Positions 16,438-25,010 of a DNA stretch of 46,320 bases are shown here, piece by piece. The notes under the pieces are model-generated. The model did not search any database and was not told where the DNA came from. It was given only the letters and a program-made list of their open reading frames with translations. How positions within the stretch are numbered: position 1 is the stretch's first letter; every line of letters starts with the position of its first letter. The stretch comes from Planctomycetaceae bacterium (GTDB taxonomy: Bacteria; Planctomycetota; Planctomycetia; Planctomycetales; Planctomycetaceae). The position numbers and the translations under genes were made by a program. The DNA is taken from the NCBI GenBank assembly GCA_021732995.1, contig JAKFWA010000068.1, forward strand, positions 179,099 through 225,418. The letters are read 5' to 3'.

Positions 16438-18987
16438 TTAGGTTTTTCTCTTCGGTCGAGCTTCCGGCAACGCAGTCAGCGGATCTTCCGGCCACGCGTG
16501 TTTGGGGTAGCGGATTTTGAGCGTCTTGCGGACCTGCGGGTACGTGTTCTGCCAGAAGCTCCGCAGGTCTTCGGTGATTTGTTCCGGCCGATGGTTGGGT
16601 GCGAGCAGATGCATCAGCACGGGAACCCTGCCGCCCGCCACGCGCGGCGTTTCCAGCATGCCGAAGATCTCCTGAATCCTCACGGCCAGAATCGGTGGAC
16701 GGTCCAATTCGTAAGCCAGCTTGATATGGCTGCCGCTGGGCACCTGAATCCGCTCGGGGGCGTCGTTCTGAATCGCCTGTTGCTGCGGCATCGTGAGTTC
16801 CGCGCGCAGGTAGTCCAGCCACGGTGCCTTGCGCAATTCATCGGCTGACGAGTACTGCTGGCACAGAGACTTCAGCACCCCGCGCAGGTAGTCGTCATCG
16901 AACGCGGGCAGATTGAGATCCGGCCGCCAGCGTGACAGGCATTGAGCTCGCAGCAGCCATTCGCCGATCTCACCATCGCGCGGGATGAGGGTTTCCAGTT
17001 GCGGACTGAGGGCTTCGAACAGAACCTCGCCAACGCGTTCCGACTTCGGCAACTGAGCGGTCGCTTCTTCGATCACCAGATCGTCCCAGTACGTGCGGCG
17101 ACGAGCGGCCACGCGCTTGTTGCTGGGGTGATAGAACAGATCGTCGCGCGTTTGCAGCAACGCGCCGTCGAGCCACTCGCGTTTGACCAGCGAGGCTTCT
17201 CGAACCGTTGCATCGGTTTGTCCGGCGTCGACGTCGATGCACAGGAAGAGATCACCGTCATCGACGGCCGATCGCACGTCGAGCTTCACGCCGCGACCGC
17301 CGACCATCAGGCCGCGTTTGTCGCGCGGCGCCCGGCGTCGAGCCAGTCGATCGGGAAACGCCGCCAGTAGTGACTGCATGACGGCGTCATCAGACTCATC
17401 ACGCGATTCACCCTCGCGGCGCGGGAGCATGTCGAGGAACTGGTTCGCGGCTTTCAACACGAACCTCGCGGCGTTCATGTTGACCGTTCCGAAAGCGCAA
17501 TCTTTCTTGCCTTCGCGAGCGAAATCTTCGATCGCGCAAAGCCGATCGAGCGTGTCGGAATTTGAGCGATGCCGCGCCGCGTGAATGGTACGCGGACCCG
17601 TCGAGTTCTGATGCGGGCCGCTGCTTCGGAAGAACGGATCACGCTCCGACAGCAACGACGCCAACAACGCGACGCGCTGCACGCAACCTCGTTGCTGACC
17701 TTCTATCAACAGACGCCCCAAACGAGGATGCACAGGGAAGCGTGCGATCTCACGCCCCAGTGGAGTGACATCGTGCTCGTCGATGGCTCCCAAACGACGC
17801 AGTTGAGTCACCGCATTCTCGATTGCTTCCGCTCGCGGCGCTTCGAACCACGGGAAGTTCGCGACATCACGCTCGCCCCAGCACCACAATTGCAGCATGG
17901 TGCCCGCGAGGTCGACTCGCCGCACCTCCGGTTCCTCGAAGACCGATCGCAGTGCATGCGAACGCTCATCCCACAATCGCAGGCAGATGCCCGGTGCGGT
18001 GCGTCCCGCGCGACCGGCTCGCTGATCCGCCGATGCCTGCGAACACTTCTTCAATTCCAGTCGATCGAGGCCGATATTCGGCTCAAACGTCGGCACGCGG
18101 GCCAGCCCCGAATCAACGACCGCCGTCACGCCATCCACGGTGATCGACGTCTCAGCGACGTTCGTTGCCAGCACGATCTTGCGACGTTCAGACGGCGTCA
18201 GCACCGCATCCTGCTGCTCGGCAGGCAGGTCACCGTACAGCGGCATGATCGCGACGTTCTTTACGCGCGATTCGAGTTCCTGCTGCGTCTTGCGGATCTC
18301 CCCCACACCCGGCAGAAACACCAGCACATCGCCAGCACGACGGTCGAGTACCGAGGCTGCCGCTTCAGCCGCCTGCACGTGAATGGGCCGCAAGTCCGCG
18401 GATTTCAGATAGCTGATTTCAACGGGATAAGTGCGGCCCAGCGATTCAACGATCGGACAGCCTCCGAGGTACGCCGCAATCGGTTCGGCGGCCAGCGTGG
18501 CCGACATGACGACGATCTTCAGTTCGGGCCGAATGGTCTGCTGGATCCGCCGCACCATGCCGAGCGCCAGATCGCTCGCCAGACTGCGTTCGTGAAACTC
18601 GTCGAAGACCACTACTCCGAGACGTTCCAGATACGGATCGTCGAACAGCATCCTCAGCAGGATGCCTTCGGTGACAACTCGAATGCGGGTGCGCGACGTC
18701 ACCTGTTCGTCGAAGCGAACTTGATAACCGATGTCCTCACCGAGTCGCGTGCCGCGTTCGTAAGACATACGTCTCGCTGCAGCTCGAGCGGCCACGCGAC
18801 GCGGTTGCAGCATCAAAATCTGGCCGGCGCCCGCCAGCCCGGCATCCAGAACTGCGGGCGGCACTCGAGTTGTCTTGCCCGCGCCGGCAGGAGCCCTCAG
18901 CACGACCGAGTTGGCTTCCGCAAGACGCTGCATCAGTTCCGGAAGAACGGCATCAATCGGCAACGCAACGAGCGGCATGAAGGGCAT
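16438..18987 (-). CDS. hrpB: ATP-dependent helicase HrpB
   Basis: An 849-residue DEAH/RHA-type helicase. In order: Walker A APAGAGKTTRVP (about residue 33), motif Ia LQPRRVAARAAARRM, the DEFH box in VVVFDEFHERSL, motif III MSATL, TNVAETSITVDGV, and QRAGRAGR (motif VI). The HrpB-specific C-terminal domain follows (about residues 480-849), with segments GGRGVKLDVRSAV and DWL-type PWLDYLRAELTM, and the family's end GRVPVLMHLLAPNHRPEQIT with a Trp/Tyr-rich close. Length matches HrpB (about 800-850). The role of HrpB is poorly defined; nucleic-acid unwinding is expected. The gap to the rodA-like gene is about 130 bp. Confidence 0.95.
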   Translation of the reverse strand: MPFMPLVALPIDAVLPELMQRLAEANSVVLRAPAGAGKTTRVPPAVLDAGLAGAGQILMLQPRRVAARAAARRMSYERGTRLGEDIGYQVRFDEQVTSRTRIRVVTEGILLRMLFDDPYLERLGVVVFDEFHERSLASDLALGMVRRIQQTIRPELKIVVMSATLAAEPIAAYLGGCPIVESLGRTYPVEISYLKSADLRPIHVQAAEAAASVLDRRAGDVLVFLPGVGEIRKTQQELESRVKNVAIMPLYGDLPAEQQDAVLTPSERRKIVLATNVAETSITVDGVTAVVDSGLARVPTFEPNIGLDRLELKKCSQASADQRAGRAGRTAPGICLRLWDERSHALRSVFEEPEVRRVDLAGTMLQLWCWGERDVANFPWFEAPRAEAIENAVTQLRRLGAIDEHDVTPLGREIARFPVHPRLGRLLIEGQQRGCVQRVALLASLLSERDPFFRSSGPHQNSTGPRTIHAARHRSNSDTLDRLCAIEDFAREGKKDCAFGTVNMNAARFVLKAANQFLDMLPRREGESRDESDDAVMQSLLAAFPDRLARRRAPRDKRGLMVGGRGVKLDVRSAVDDGDLFLCIDVDAGQTDATVREASLVKREWLDGALLQTRDDLFYHPSNKRVAARRRTYWDDLVIEEATAQLPKSERVGEVLFEALSPQLETLIPRDGEIGEWLLRAQCLSRWRPDLNLPAFDDDYLRGVLKSLCQQYSSADELRKAPWLDYLRAELTMPQQQAIQNDAPERIQVPSGSHIKLAYELDRPPILAVRIQEIFGMLETPRVAGGRVPVLMHLLAPNHRPEQITEDLRSFWQNTYPQVRKTLKIRYPKHAWPEDPLTALPEARPKRKT

Positions 18988-19055
18988 CCAGAAGTTTCAG
19001 TCGATCAGCAGGAACTCTGCGCAGTCTAAGTCGAACGCTCGGTTTCCCGAATCAA

Positions 19056-19502
<447 letters not shown>

Positions 19503-19535
19503 AGGGGCTTCAATCAAAGCTGTCTCGGAGGCTCA

Positions 19536-19587
19536 GGAACAGGTCGTTCCGACAATAGATTTCACGCCGGAGCAGAAGTATGCTCCG
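19536..19587. promoter_or_regulatory. Two palindromic sites upstream of the sigma-54 promoter
   Basis: CGGAGCA-6-TGCTCCG (19568-19587) is a perfect 7-bp dyad, and GGAAC-5-GTTCC (19536-19550) is a perfect 5-bp dyad. They sit roughly 80-130 bp upstream of the -24 element, the usual distance for an NtrC-like enhancer-binding protein. Binding is inferred from position and symmetry; they could also serve the divergent arsC gene. Confidence 0.45.
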
Positions 19588-19663
19588 AGCGCGACGACCC
19601 GGCCAGTTGAGGTGCGTGTTCCAACTGGTTTGACAGGAAGTGACGACTCCCCGAATGGATTGG

Positions 19664-19680
19664 CTGGCACGGTCATTGCT
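19664..19680 (+). promoter_or_regulatory. Sigma-54 (-24/-12) promoter of the glutamine synthetase gene
   Basis: CTGGCACGGTCATTGCT matches the sigma-54 consensus YTGGCACGRNNNTTGCW at every defined position. The invariant GG (19666-19667) and GC (19678-19679) are separated by exactly 10 bp. Transcription would start near 19691, leaving about 400 nt of leader before the GTG start of the GSII gene. Glutamine synthetase genes are classic sigma-54/NtrC targets in proteobacteria. Confidence 0.75.
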
Positions 19681-19691
19681 TTAAGGAGTGG

Positions 19692-20090
19692 CATTACCAA
19701 GTTGCGGAGTTCTCCGACTGGATGAAGCTCAACGATTGCAGCGACGGTTTTTGCGAAGGTTAACGTGTTTCGCAGGAAATTACGTGGGCGCCAAGGTGAG
19801 CTCAAGTTCGTAAGGCGCTCATCTGTTCGGTTCCTCGAGGGAGTCTCACCCGGCTTGCTGGGCATCACGCGTGCTTCAAGTAAGTGCAGCTTTGCATATG
19901 TTTGAGGCAAAGGCCAAACAGCCGAAATCAACAACAGAAAGGAGCGCTCGACGAAAGCTGAAATTCACCGCTCGGGGTCGTAAATCCGCCAGCGATGAGC
20001 ATGATGCATGTTGTTGTTCCTGGCAGCCGCAGTCCGCGTGCCCAGGATTGGTTGTCGGAAGTCATTCACAGTTCATTTGAGGATTCACAA
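19692..20090 (+). other. Long 5' leader of the glutamine synthetase message
   Basis: This stretch of about 400 bp lies between the predicted sigma-54 start site and the GTG start of glutamine synthetase. It holds no gene I can support. A 13-codon ATG frame (MKLNDCSDGFCEG at 19703-19744 or nearby) and a 60-codon frame (19898-20080, Lys/Arg-rich N-terminus) are open, with composition unlike the neighbouring genes. A regulatory leader is possible; no riboswitch fold is recognised. Confidence 0.4.
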
Positions 20091-21113
20091 GTGTCGTCAG
20101 CATCTAAGTTTAAACTCGAGTACGTGTGGTTGGACGGTTACCTCCCGGAACCGGGCCTTCGCAGCAAGACGAAGGTCGTTAGCAAAGAACCAGGCTCTGT
20201 CGCTGACTGCCCGATTTGGGGCTTCGACGGCAGCTCCACGCAACAAGCCGAAGGCAAGAGCTCTGACTGTGTGCTGAAGCCCGTTGCCTTGTATCCGGAC
20301 AGCACCCGCATCAACGGCTACCTCGTGATGTGCGAAGTGCTGCTGCCCGATGGAACTCCGCATCCGTCGAACTTCCGCGCGACCGTTGAGCAGAGCGATG
20401 ACCTCTGGATCGGTTTCGAGCAGGAATACTTCTTCTGGCAGGATGGCCGTCCGCTCGGCTTCCCGCTGGAAGGCTATCCAGCGCCGCAAGGCCCGTACTA
20501 CACCGGCGTGGGTTACAAGAGCGTTGGCGACACTGCTCGCCAGATTGCTGAAGAACACATCGACATCACTCTCGACGCTGGTATCGAACTCGAAGGTATC
20601 AACGCCGAAGTGGCCAAGGGACAGTGGGAATTCCAGATCTTCGGCAAAGGCTCGAAGAAGGTTTGCGACGACATGTGGATGGCTCGCTACCTGCTCCTCC
20701 GCGTCTGCGAGAAGTACGGCGTCGACATCAACTGGCACTGCAAGCCGCTGGGCAAAGACGTGGACTGGAACGGCTCGGGCATGCACACCAACTTCTCGAC
20801 CGCGATCCTCCGCGATAAGGGCGGCAAGGAATACTTCGAGAAGCTCATGGCCGCCTTTGATAAGTACAAGAACGAGCACATTGCTGCTTACGGTCCTGAC
20901 AACCACTTGCGTCTGACTGGTCTGCACGAGACCCAGTCGATCGACAAGTTCAACTACGGTGTCGCGAACCGCGGCGCTTCGATCCGTATTCCTCACAGCT
21001 TCGTCGCGAACGACGCTTACAAGGGCTACCTCGAAGATCGTCGTCCCAACTCGCAAGCCGATCCGTACAAGATCGTCTCGCGAATCCTCAAGACGATTGC
21101 TTCTGTGAAGTAG
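20091..21113 (+). CDS. glnII: Glutamine synthetase, type II (GSII/GlnII-like)
   Basis: A 340-residue enzyme that joins ammonia to glutamate using ATP. It follows the short eukaryote-like GSII layout, not the 470-residue GSI: a beta-grasp N-terminus with FKLEYVWLDGYLPEPGLRSK and WGFDGSSTQQAEGKSSD, then the catalytic part with GFEQEYFFW, EGINAEVAKGQWEFQIFG, DVDWNGSGMHTNFST, LTGLHETQSIDKFNYGVANR and SIRIPHS. No adenylylation-site loop of GSI type is expected. The GTG start at 20091 follows GAGG by 8 bases and matches the family N-terminus; an ATG at 19995 would add 32 unrelated residues. A terminator lies 37 bp past the stop, so it is a single-gene unit. Confidence 0.93.
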   Translation: MSSASKFKLEYVWLDGYLPEPGLRSKTKVVSKEPGSVADCPIWGFDGSSTQQAEGKSSDCVLKPVALYPDSTRINGYLVMCEVLLPDGTPHPSNFRATVEQSDDLWIGFEQEYFFWQDGRPLGFPLEGYPAPQGPYYTGVGYKSVGDTARQIAEEHIDITLDAGIELEGINAEVAKGQWEFQIFGKGSKKVCDDMWMARYLLLRVCEKYGVDINWHCKPLGKDVDWNGSGMHTNFSTAILRDKGGKEYFEKLMAAFDKYKNEHIAAYGPDNHLRLTGLHETQSIDKFNYGVANRGASIRIPHSFVANDAYKGYLEDRRPNSQADPYKIVSRILKTIASVK

Positions 21114-21150
21114 TTGATCGTTCGCGATCAATCACTCTGCTTGATGAGTC

Positions 21151-21187
21151 AACGCCGTCCCGATCCAATTCGGGGCGGCGTTTTTTA
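21151..21187 (+). terminator. Rho-independent terminator after glutamine synthetase
   Basis: AACGCCGTCCCG pairs with CGGGGCGGCGTT (one T-G wobble) around a short loop, followed by TTTTTTATT. It lies 37 bp beyond the stop codon. Confidence 0.92.
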
Positions 21188-21231
21188 TTGCACTCGTTGA
21201 GTCATCTCTGAAATGTGAAGCTGTTTGAACT

Positions 21232-22470
21232 ATGCACGAAACGAAGAACACCGCGCGATCGCTCGTGCGGATTGGATATGACGGACGCGTCCACAAAGTC
21301 TTTCGAGCCGCTGACGCTCAATCCCGATTCGACAACGAAATCAAGGTGCTGAAGTATCTTGAACAACGCGGCTGCCCCTTTGTGCCGCGCGTGCTGGAGA
21401 CAGATCCCAATGAGCTGAAGCTGGTGACGTCCAACTGCGGCGCGCGAGTGGATCAACTCACAGACGACAAACTCAAGGAACTGTTCGAAGAATTGGAACG
21501 CTACGGCGTGCGTCACGATGACCCGTACTTGCGGAACATCACCTACCGCGCGATGGACGGCCGGTTCTGCATCATCGACTTTGAATTCGCCACCATCCTG
21601 GATGAGAAAGCCGTCACTCCAGCACCGACATCAACAAGTCCGGTTGGCGCGAGTGCTCCGCTGACATTCCGCTGGTCCGGAATTACTGACATCGGACGTT
21701 TCCGCCCCAACAACGAAGACGCCTTTCTGGCGGTTGCGTTCGACCACAACGACTTCACCTACCTTGGCAAAACCGGTGGTGCTGCCGTCGAGGGCATGGA
21801 CTTCGTCTTCGCGGTCAGCGACGGCATGGGCGGCGAAAAGTCCGGCGAATTCGCCAGCCGCCTGACTGTCGACAACATCACTCAGTTACTGCCGCGGCGC
21901 TATCAGATGTCGCCCGCGAACTATCCGGCCGGCATTTCGGACTTCCTGTATCTGCTGTTTCAGAAGACGCACCGGCAGTTGACAACGCTGGGCGAGAGCT
22001 ACGCCGACGGTCACAACATGGGTTCAACGCTTAGCATGTTGTGGTTCTGCCATGACCGTTTTTACTTCGGACATATTGGCGACAGCCGCATTTATCGCCT
22101 GCCGAAAGAAGGCGGCATGCAGCAAATCTCGAATGATGACACGTACGTGGGTCACCTGCGGCGTGCCGGTCAATTGAACGAACGCGAAGCGCGAACTCAT
22201 CCTCGCAAGAACGTGCTGTCGCAGTCGCTAGGCGCGGGGAATCAGTTCATCAATCCGCAGGTCGGTGAGATCTTCTGTCAGCCGGGTGACCGCTTCGTGC
22301 TGTGCACCGATGGCGTCATCGATGGGCTGTGGGATCACGCGATTGAAGATCTGGTGGTGAATCCTCCGAAGTCACTGGAAGAACTATCTCCGGCGCAGCG
22401 ACTAGTGAAGTGTGCCGTGGAGGAATCCGGCCGCGACAACGCAACGGCGGTCGTGCTGGAGATCGTTTGA
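21232..22470 (+). CDS. Fusion of a minimal kinase-like domain with a PP2C protein phosphatase
   Basis: A 412-residue protein in two parts. Residues 1-125 resemble a compact protein-kinase or lipopolysaccharide-kinase fold: GYDGRVHKVF (a candidate Lys at 22), NEIKVLKYL (Glu36), then HDDPYLRN at 95-102, which fits HxDxxxxN, and FCIIDFEFA with Asp116 in the place of DFG. A Pro/Thr/Ser linker (about 128-142) follows. Residues about 148-412 are a PP2C phosphatase: GRFRPNNEDAF, VSDGMGGEKSGE, NMGSTLSMLWF, GHIGDSRIYRL, LCTDGVIDGLWD and GRDNATAVVLEI. All metal-binding Asp positions appear present. The kinase part is much shorter than a full Ser/Thr kinase. It would be expected to act in cytoplasmic phospho-signalling; substrate unknown. 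Confidence 0.85.
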   Translation: MHETKNTARSLVRIGYDGRVHKVFRAADAQSRFDNEIKVLKYLEQRGCPFVPRVLETDPNELKLVTSNCGARVDQLTDDKLKELFEELERYGVRHDDPYLRNITYRAMDGRFCIIDFEFATILDEKAVTPAPTSTSPVGASAPLTFRWSGITDIGRFRPNNEDAFLAVAFDHNDFTYLGKTGGAAVEGMDFVFAVSDGMGGEKSGEFASRLTVDNITQLLPRRYQMSPANYPAGISDFLYLLFQKTHRQLTTLGESYADGHNMGSTLSMLWFCHDRFYFGHIGDSRIYRLPKEGGMQQISNDDTYVGHLRRAGQLNEREARTHPRKNVLSQSLGAGNQFINPQVGEIFCQPGDRFVLCTDGVIDGLWDHAIEDLVVNPPKSLEELSPAQRLVKCAVEESGRDNATAVVLEIV

Positions 22471-22532
22471 AACGGAGTTCACGCTCAGCGCTGATGCTTG
22501 AAGGTCTTTCGTTTGTGGTTCGAATGGATCAC

Positions 22533-22590
22533 TGTAGGACGGACAATCCTGTCCGTCGAAACGCTGGCGGACAGGATTGTCCGCCCTACA
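22533..22590. repeat. Dispersed inverted repeat, family A copy 2
   Basis: TGTAGGACGGACAATCCTGT opens one arm and GACAGGATTGTCCGCCCTAC closes the other. The arms form a near-perfect long palindrome around a short central spacer. It lies 22 bp ahead of the DUF4432 gene start. Confidence 0.92.
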
Positions 22591-22611
22591 ACCTGTCTTC
22601 CGGAGTCTACC

Positions 22612-23901
22612 ATGCTGAAATCGGCGGCTGTCTTACTCGCGTGCTGCACGGCTCAACTTCAAGCGTCTCACGCTGCAGAACACACCGTGCGGACTTTGGT
22701 CGTAGGCGATCACATCGCGTTCCCTGTGGTCGGCGCTTTTCAGCCTGCCGATCCGTTCTTAGTGACACACGAAAATGAAAGCCGAATCCCACCAGGTTGC
22801 TGGATTCGTAAGTCGACGCTGTATGGAGGCAAGCAAGATGGTGTCGAGGTGATTGCCGTACACAACGGTAAGTTGACGATCACAGTCATACCGACTCGCG
22901 GCATGAGCATTCTGAGTGTGGAGCGTAACGGAGTCGTCGAGTTGGGCTGGAAATCACCAGTGACGGAAGTGGTCCATCCGAAGTTCATCAACCTGGAAGC
23001 ACGAGGTGGCTTGGGGTGGTTGGACGGATTCAATGAATGGATGACTCGCTGCGGCTTGGAATACGCGGGACATCCAGGCTTGGACCAATTCACGAACAAT
23101 ACGGGCGACCAAGCTTCAATGATGCTGTCGTTGCATGGCAAAATTGGAAACATTCCCGCTTCCCAGGCCCTCGTCATGATTGAGACCAAGGCCCCGCATC
23201 GTATCACAATTAGCGGCTCGGTTTCCGAGCGCATGTTCTACGGTCCCAAACTTGATCTGAGGACCGAGGTTTCATTTCTGCCCGGTGAAGAGTCCTTCCG
23301 GATTTCGGACTCAGTGACCAATGCGGGCGCGTTCGATCAAGAATTTCAGCTCATCTACCACGCTAACTATGGTGAACCACTACTGGAAGCCGGATCCAAG
23401 TTTGCGGCGCCCATCAAGACGGTGACTCCGATGAACGATCAGGCGGCGAAGTCGGTGAGCGCTTACGCAACCTACAAAGGCCCGACGAAGGGGTTCATCG
23501 AAGAGGTGTTCTTGTTGGAGCCGCTTGCGGATAAGGACGGCAAGACGACCGCGCTGCTGTCGAACGCCGCCGGAGACTTGGGCACCTCTTTGACTTGGTC
23601 CGTCAGCGAACTGCCGTACCTGACGCAGTGGAAGAACACGGCCGCCGAAGCCGATGGTTACGTGACGGGCATTGAGCCTGGGACCGGCTACCCCTTCAAT
23701 CGGCGCGTCGAACGGCACTTTGGTCGAGTTCCCAAACTGGCTCCGAACGAGACGCGGTCCTTCACCCTGGACTTCGGCATTCATCATGGAGCCGAAGCCG
23801 TGAAGGCTGTTGAGAAGCGGATTGCGGCGCTTCAAGGCGACGTCAAAGTTGAAGTCCGCGCGGCTTCTCCAGTGGTTCCGAAAATCACGGAAGTGAAATA
23901 G
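22612..23901 (+). CDS. DUF4432 / aldose-1-epimerase-like secreted protein
   Basis: A 429-residue protein with a short signal peptide (LKSAAVLLACCTAQLQASHA, cleavage near AHA/AEH). The body matches the DUF4432 galactose-mutarotase-like fold: VEVIAVHNGKLTITVIPTRG, GMSILSVERNGVVELGWKSP, GLGWLDGFNEWMTRCGLEYA, LHGKIGNIPA, LIYHANYGEPLL and TGIEPGTGYPFNRRVER. The His in HGKIGN and HANYGEP and the Glu in GIEPGT are candidates for the active site. Such proteins bind a sugar in a beta-sandwich and are inferred to isomerise or sense it; the substrate is not known. The ATG at 22612 is chosen over in-frame upstream codons that run through repeat A. Confidence 0.88.
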   Translation: MLKSAAVLLACCTAQLQASHAAEHTVRTLVVGDHIAFPVVGAFQPADPFLVTHENESRIPPGCWIRKSTLYGGKQDGVEVIAVHNGKLTITVIPTRGMSILSVERNGVVELGWKSPVTEVVHPKFINLEARGGLGWLDGFNEWMTRCGLEYAGHPGLDQFTNNTGDQASMMLSLHGKIGNIPASQALVMIETKAPHRITISGSVSERMFYGPKLDLRTEVSFLPGEESFRISDSVTNAGAFDQEFQLIYHANYGEPLLEAGSKFAAPIKTVTPMNDQAAKSVSAYATYKGPTKGFIEEVFLLEPLADKDGKTTALLSNAAGDLGTSLTWSVSELPYLTQWKNTAAEADGYVTGIEPGTGYPFNRRVERHFGRVPKLAPNETRSFTLDFGIHHGAEAVKAVEKRIAALQGDVKVEVRAASPVVPKITEVK

Positions 23902-23928
23902 CAGACCGTCCGAACTCAAACAAATTAT

Positions 23929-23977
23929 GTAGGCCGGACAATCTTGTCCGGCTGTCGGACAGGATTGTCCGACCTAC
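23929..23977. repeat. Dispersed inverted repeat, family A copy 3
   Basis: GTAGGCCGGACAATCTTGTC opens the first arm and GGACAGGATTGTCCGACCTA closes the second. It has the same architecture as copies 1 and 2, between the DUF4432 gene and the SDR gene. Confidence 0.92.
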
Positions 23978-23998
23978 CTTCAGATGGAAGCCGGATCG

Positions 23999-24865
23999 AT
24001 GACAGAGGAAGCACAGCCCCGTAAGCGACTGATTGTTGGTTGTGGCTATCTGGGGCGGCGAGTGGCAGAGCGGTGGCTGGCTGCTGGCGATGAGGTCTAC
24101 GCGCTGACGCGATCGATTGATCGTGCTCAGGAGTTGCACGCGCTGGGCATCGAACCGTTCATTGGAGATGTGACGCGGCCAGCGAGTCTCAGTCAGTTGC
24201 CGGTAGTTGATTCCGTGCTGCACGCCGTCGGCTATGACCGTTTCGCGTCGCCATCGAAACGCGAAGTTTATGTGGACGGTCTGCAAAACGTACTGACAGC
24301 GTTGCAGAACCGCTGCCGGCGCTTCGTGCATGTCTCCAGTACCAGCGTGTACGCGCAGTGCGAAGGTGAAGTTGTCGATGAGATGTCCCCCTGCGAACCG
24401 ACGGAAGAGTCTGGTTGTATCTGTCTGGACGCCGAACATCTGGTGAACGCCGCCGCCGCCAGCTTCGATGTCAACATCTTGCGACTGTCGGGGATCTATG
24501 GCCCCGGGCGACTGCTGTCGCGTGTCGATGCGTTGAAGTCCGGAACACCCCTGCCCGGTCCGCCGGACGCATGGCTGAACCTGATTCATGTCGATGACGC
24601 CGCAACTGCGGTTGTGAAGTGTTCCGAGTCCGGCGTACCCAGTCGCACGTACCTGATCAGCGATGACCGTCCCGTGCTGCGTCGTGACTACTATTCCCTG
24701 CTGGCTCAACTGGTCGGCGCTGGACCTCCGACATTCGCCACTGATGCCGTCGCGCGCCACATGCGCGGCATCAACAAACGCTGCAGCAACCGCCTCATGC
24801 GCGAGGAACTGCAGGTCAATCTGACGTTCCCGACGATCGACGCCGGCTTGCCCGCGTCCGTTTAA
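23999..24865 (+). CDS. SDR-family NAD(P)-dependent epimerase/oxidoreductase
   Basis: A 288-residue protein with an extended-SDR Rossmann fold. Markers are the dinucleotide loop KRLIVGCGYLGRRVAERW, the D/N-type region FIGDVTRPASL, SVLHAVGYDRF, and RRFVHVSSTSVYAQCEG with Ser and Tyr; the conventional YxxxK Lys is not evident, as in YeeZ-like members. The conserved ILRLSGIYGPGRLL region follows. It resembles YeeZ/NAD-dependent epimerases and acts in the cytoplasm; the substrate is unknown. Two in-frame ATG codons exist; 23999 is favoured by the GGA-containing leader, while 23984 would add five residues. Confidence 0.85.
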   Translation: MTEEAQPRKRLIVGCGYLGRRVAERWLAAGDEVYALTRSIDRAQELHALGIEPFIGDVTRPASLSQLPVVDSVLHAVGYDRFASPSKREVYVDGLQNVLTALQNRCRRFVHVSSTSVYAQCEGEVVDEMSPCEPTEESGCICLDAEHLVNAAAASFDVNILRLSGIYGPGRLLSRVDALKSGTPLPGPPDAWLNLIHVDDAATAVVKCSESGVPSRTYLISDDRPVLRRDYYSLLAQLVGAGPPTFATDAVARHMRGINKRCSNRLMREELQVNLTFPTIDAGLPASV

Positions 24866-24871
24866 CCTGCA

Positions 24872-24896
24872 GATCGGACAAGATTGTCCGGCCTAC
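24872..24896. repeat. Family A repeat, single arm
   Basis: GATCGGACAAGATTGTCCGG-CCTAC resembles one arm of the repeat. The second arm is absent, so this is probably a decayed or partial copy. Confidence 0.75.
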
Positions 24897-25010
24897 GTGA
24901 CGCTCACCTGTTGATTGGACGATCTGCCGCGGGGCGTCATAGTTCAGATCACGCTTGGCACGCCGCACATTCGAGTTCACTTCAGGAGCTGACACTCGTC
25001 AGCAAACACC

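Noticed and set aside
19533-19934. 133-residue minus-strand frame between arsC and glutamine synthetase
   Set aside because: It overlaps the sigma-54 promoter and dyads, has no ribosome site and no recognisable motif; likely a shadow frame.
19995-20090. ATG at 19995 as start of glutamine synthetase
   Set aside because: The family N-terminus begins at the GTG at 20091, which has a good ribosome site; the extra residues are unlike any homologue.
24951-24970. Sigma-54-like TGGCACG near queC
   Set aside because: The -12 GC is missing at the required 10-bp distance.
24866-25010. preQ1 riboswitch upstream of queC
   Set aside because: No pseudoknot-type sequence with the usual A-rich tail was found in this gap.
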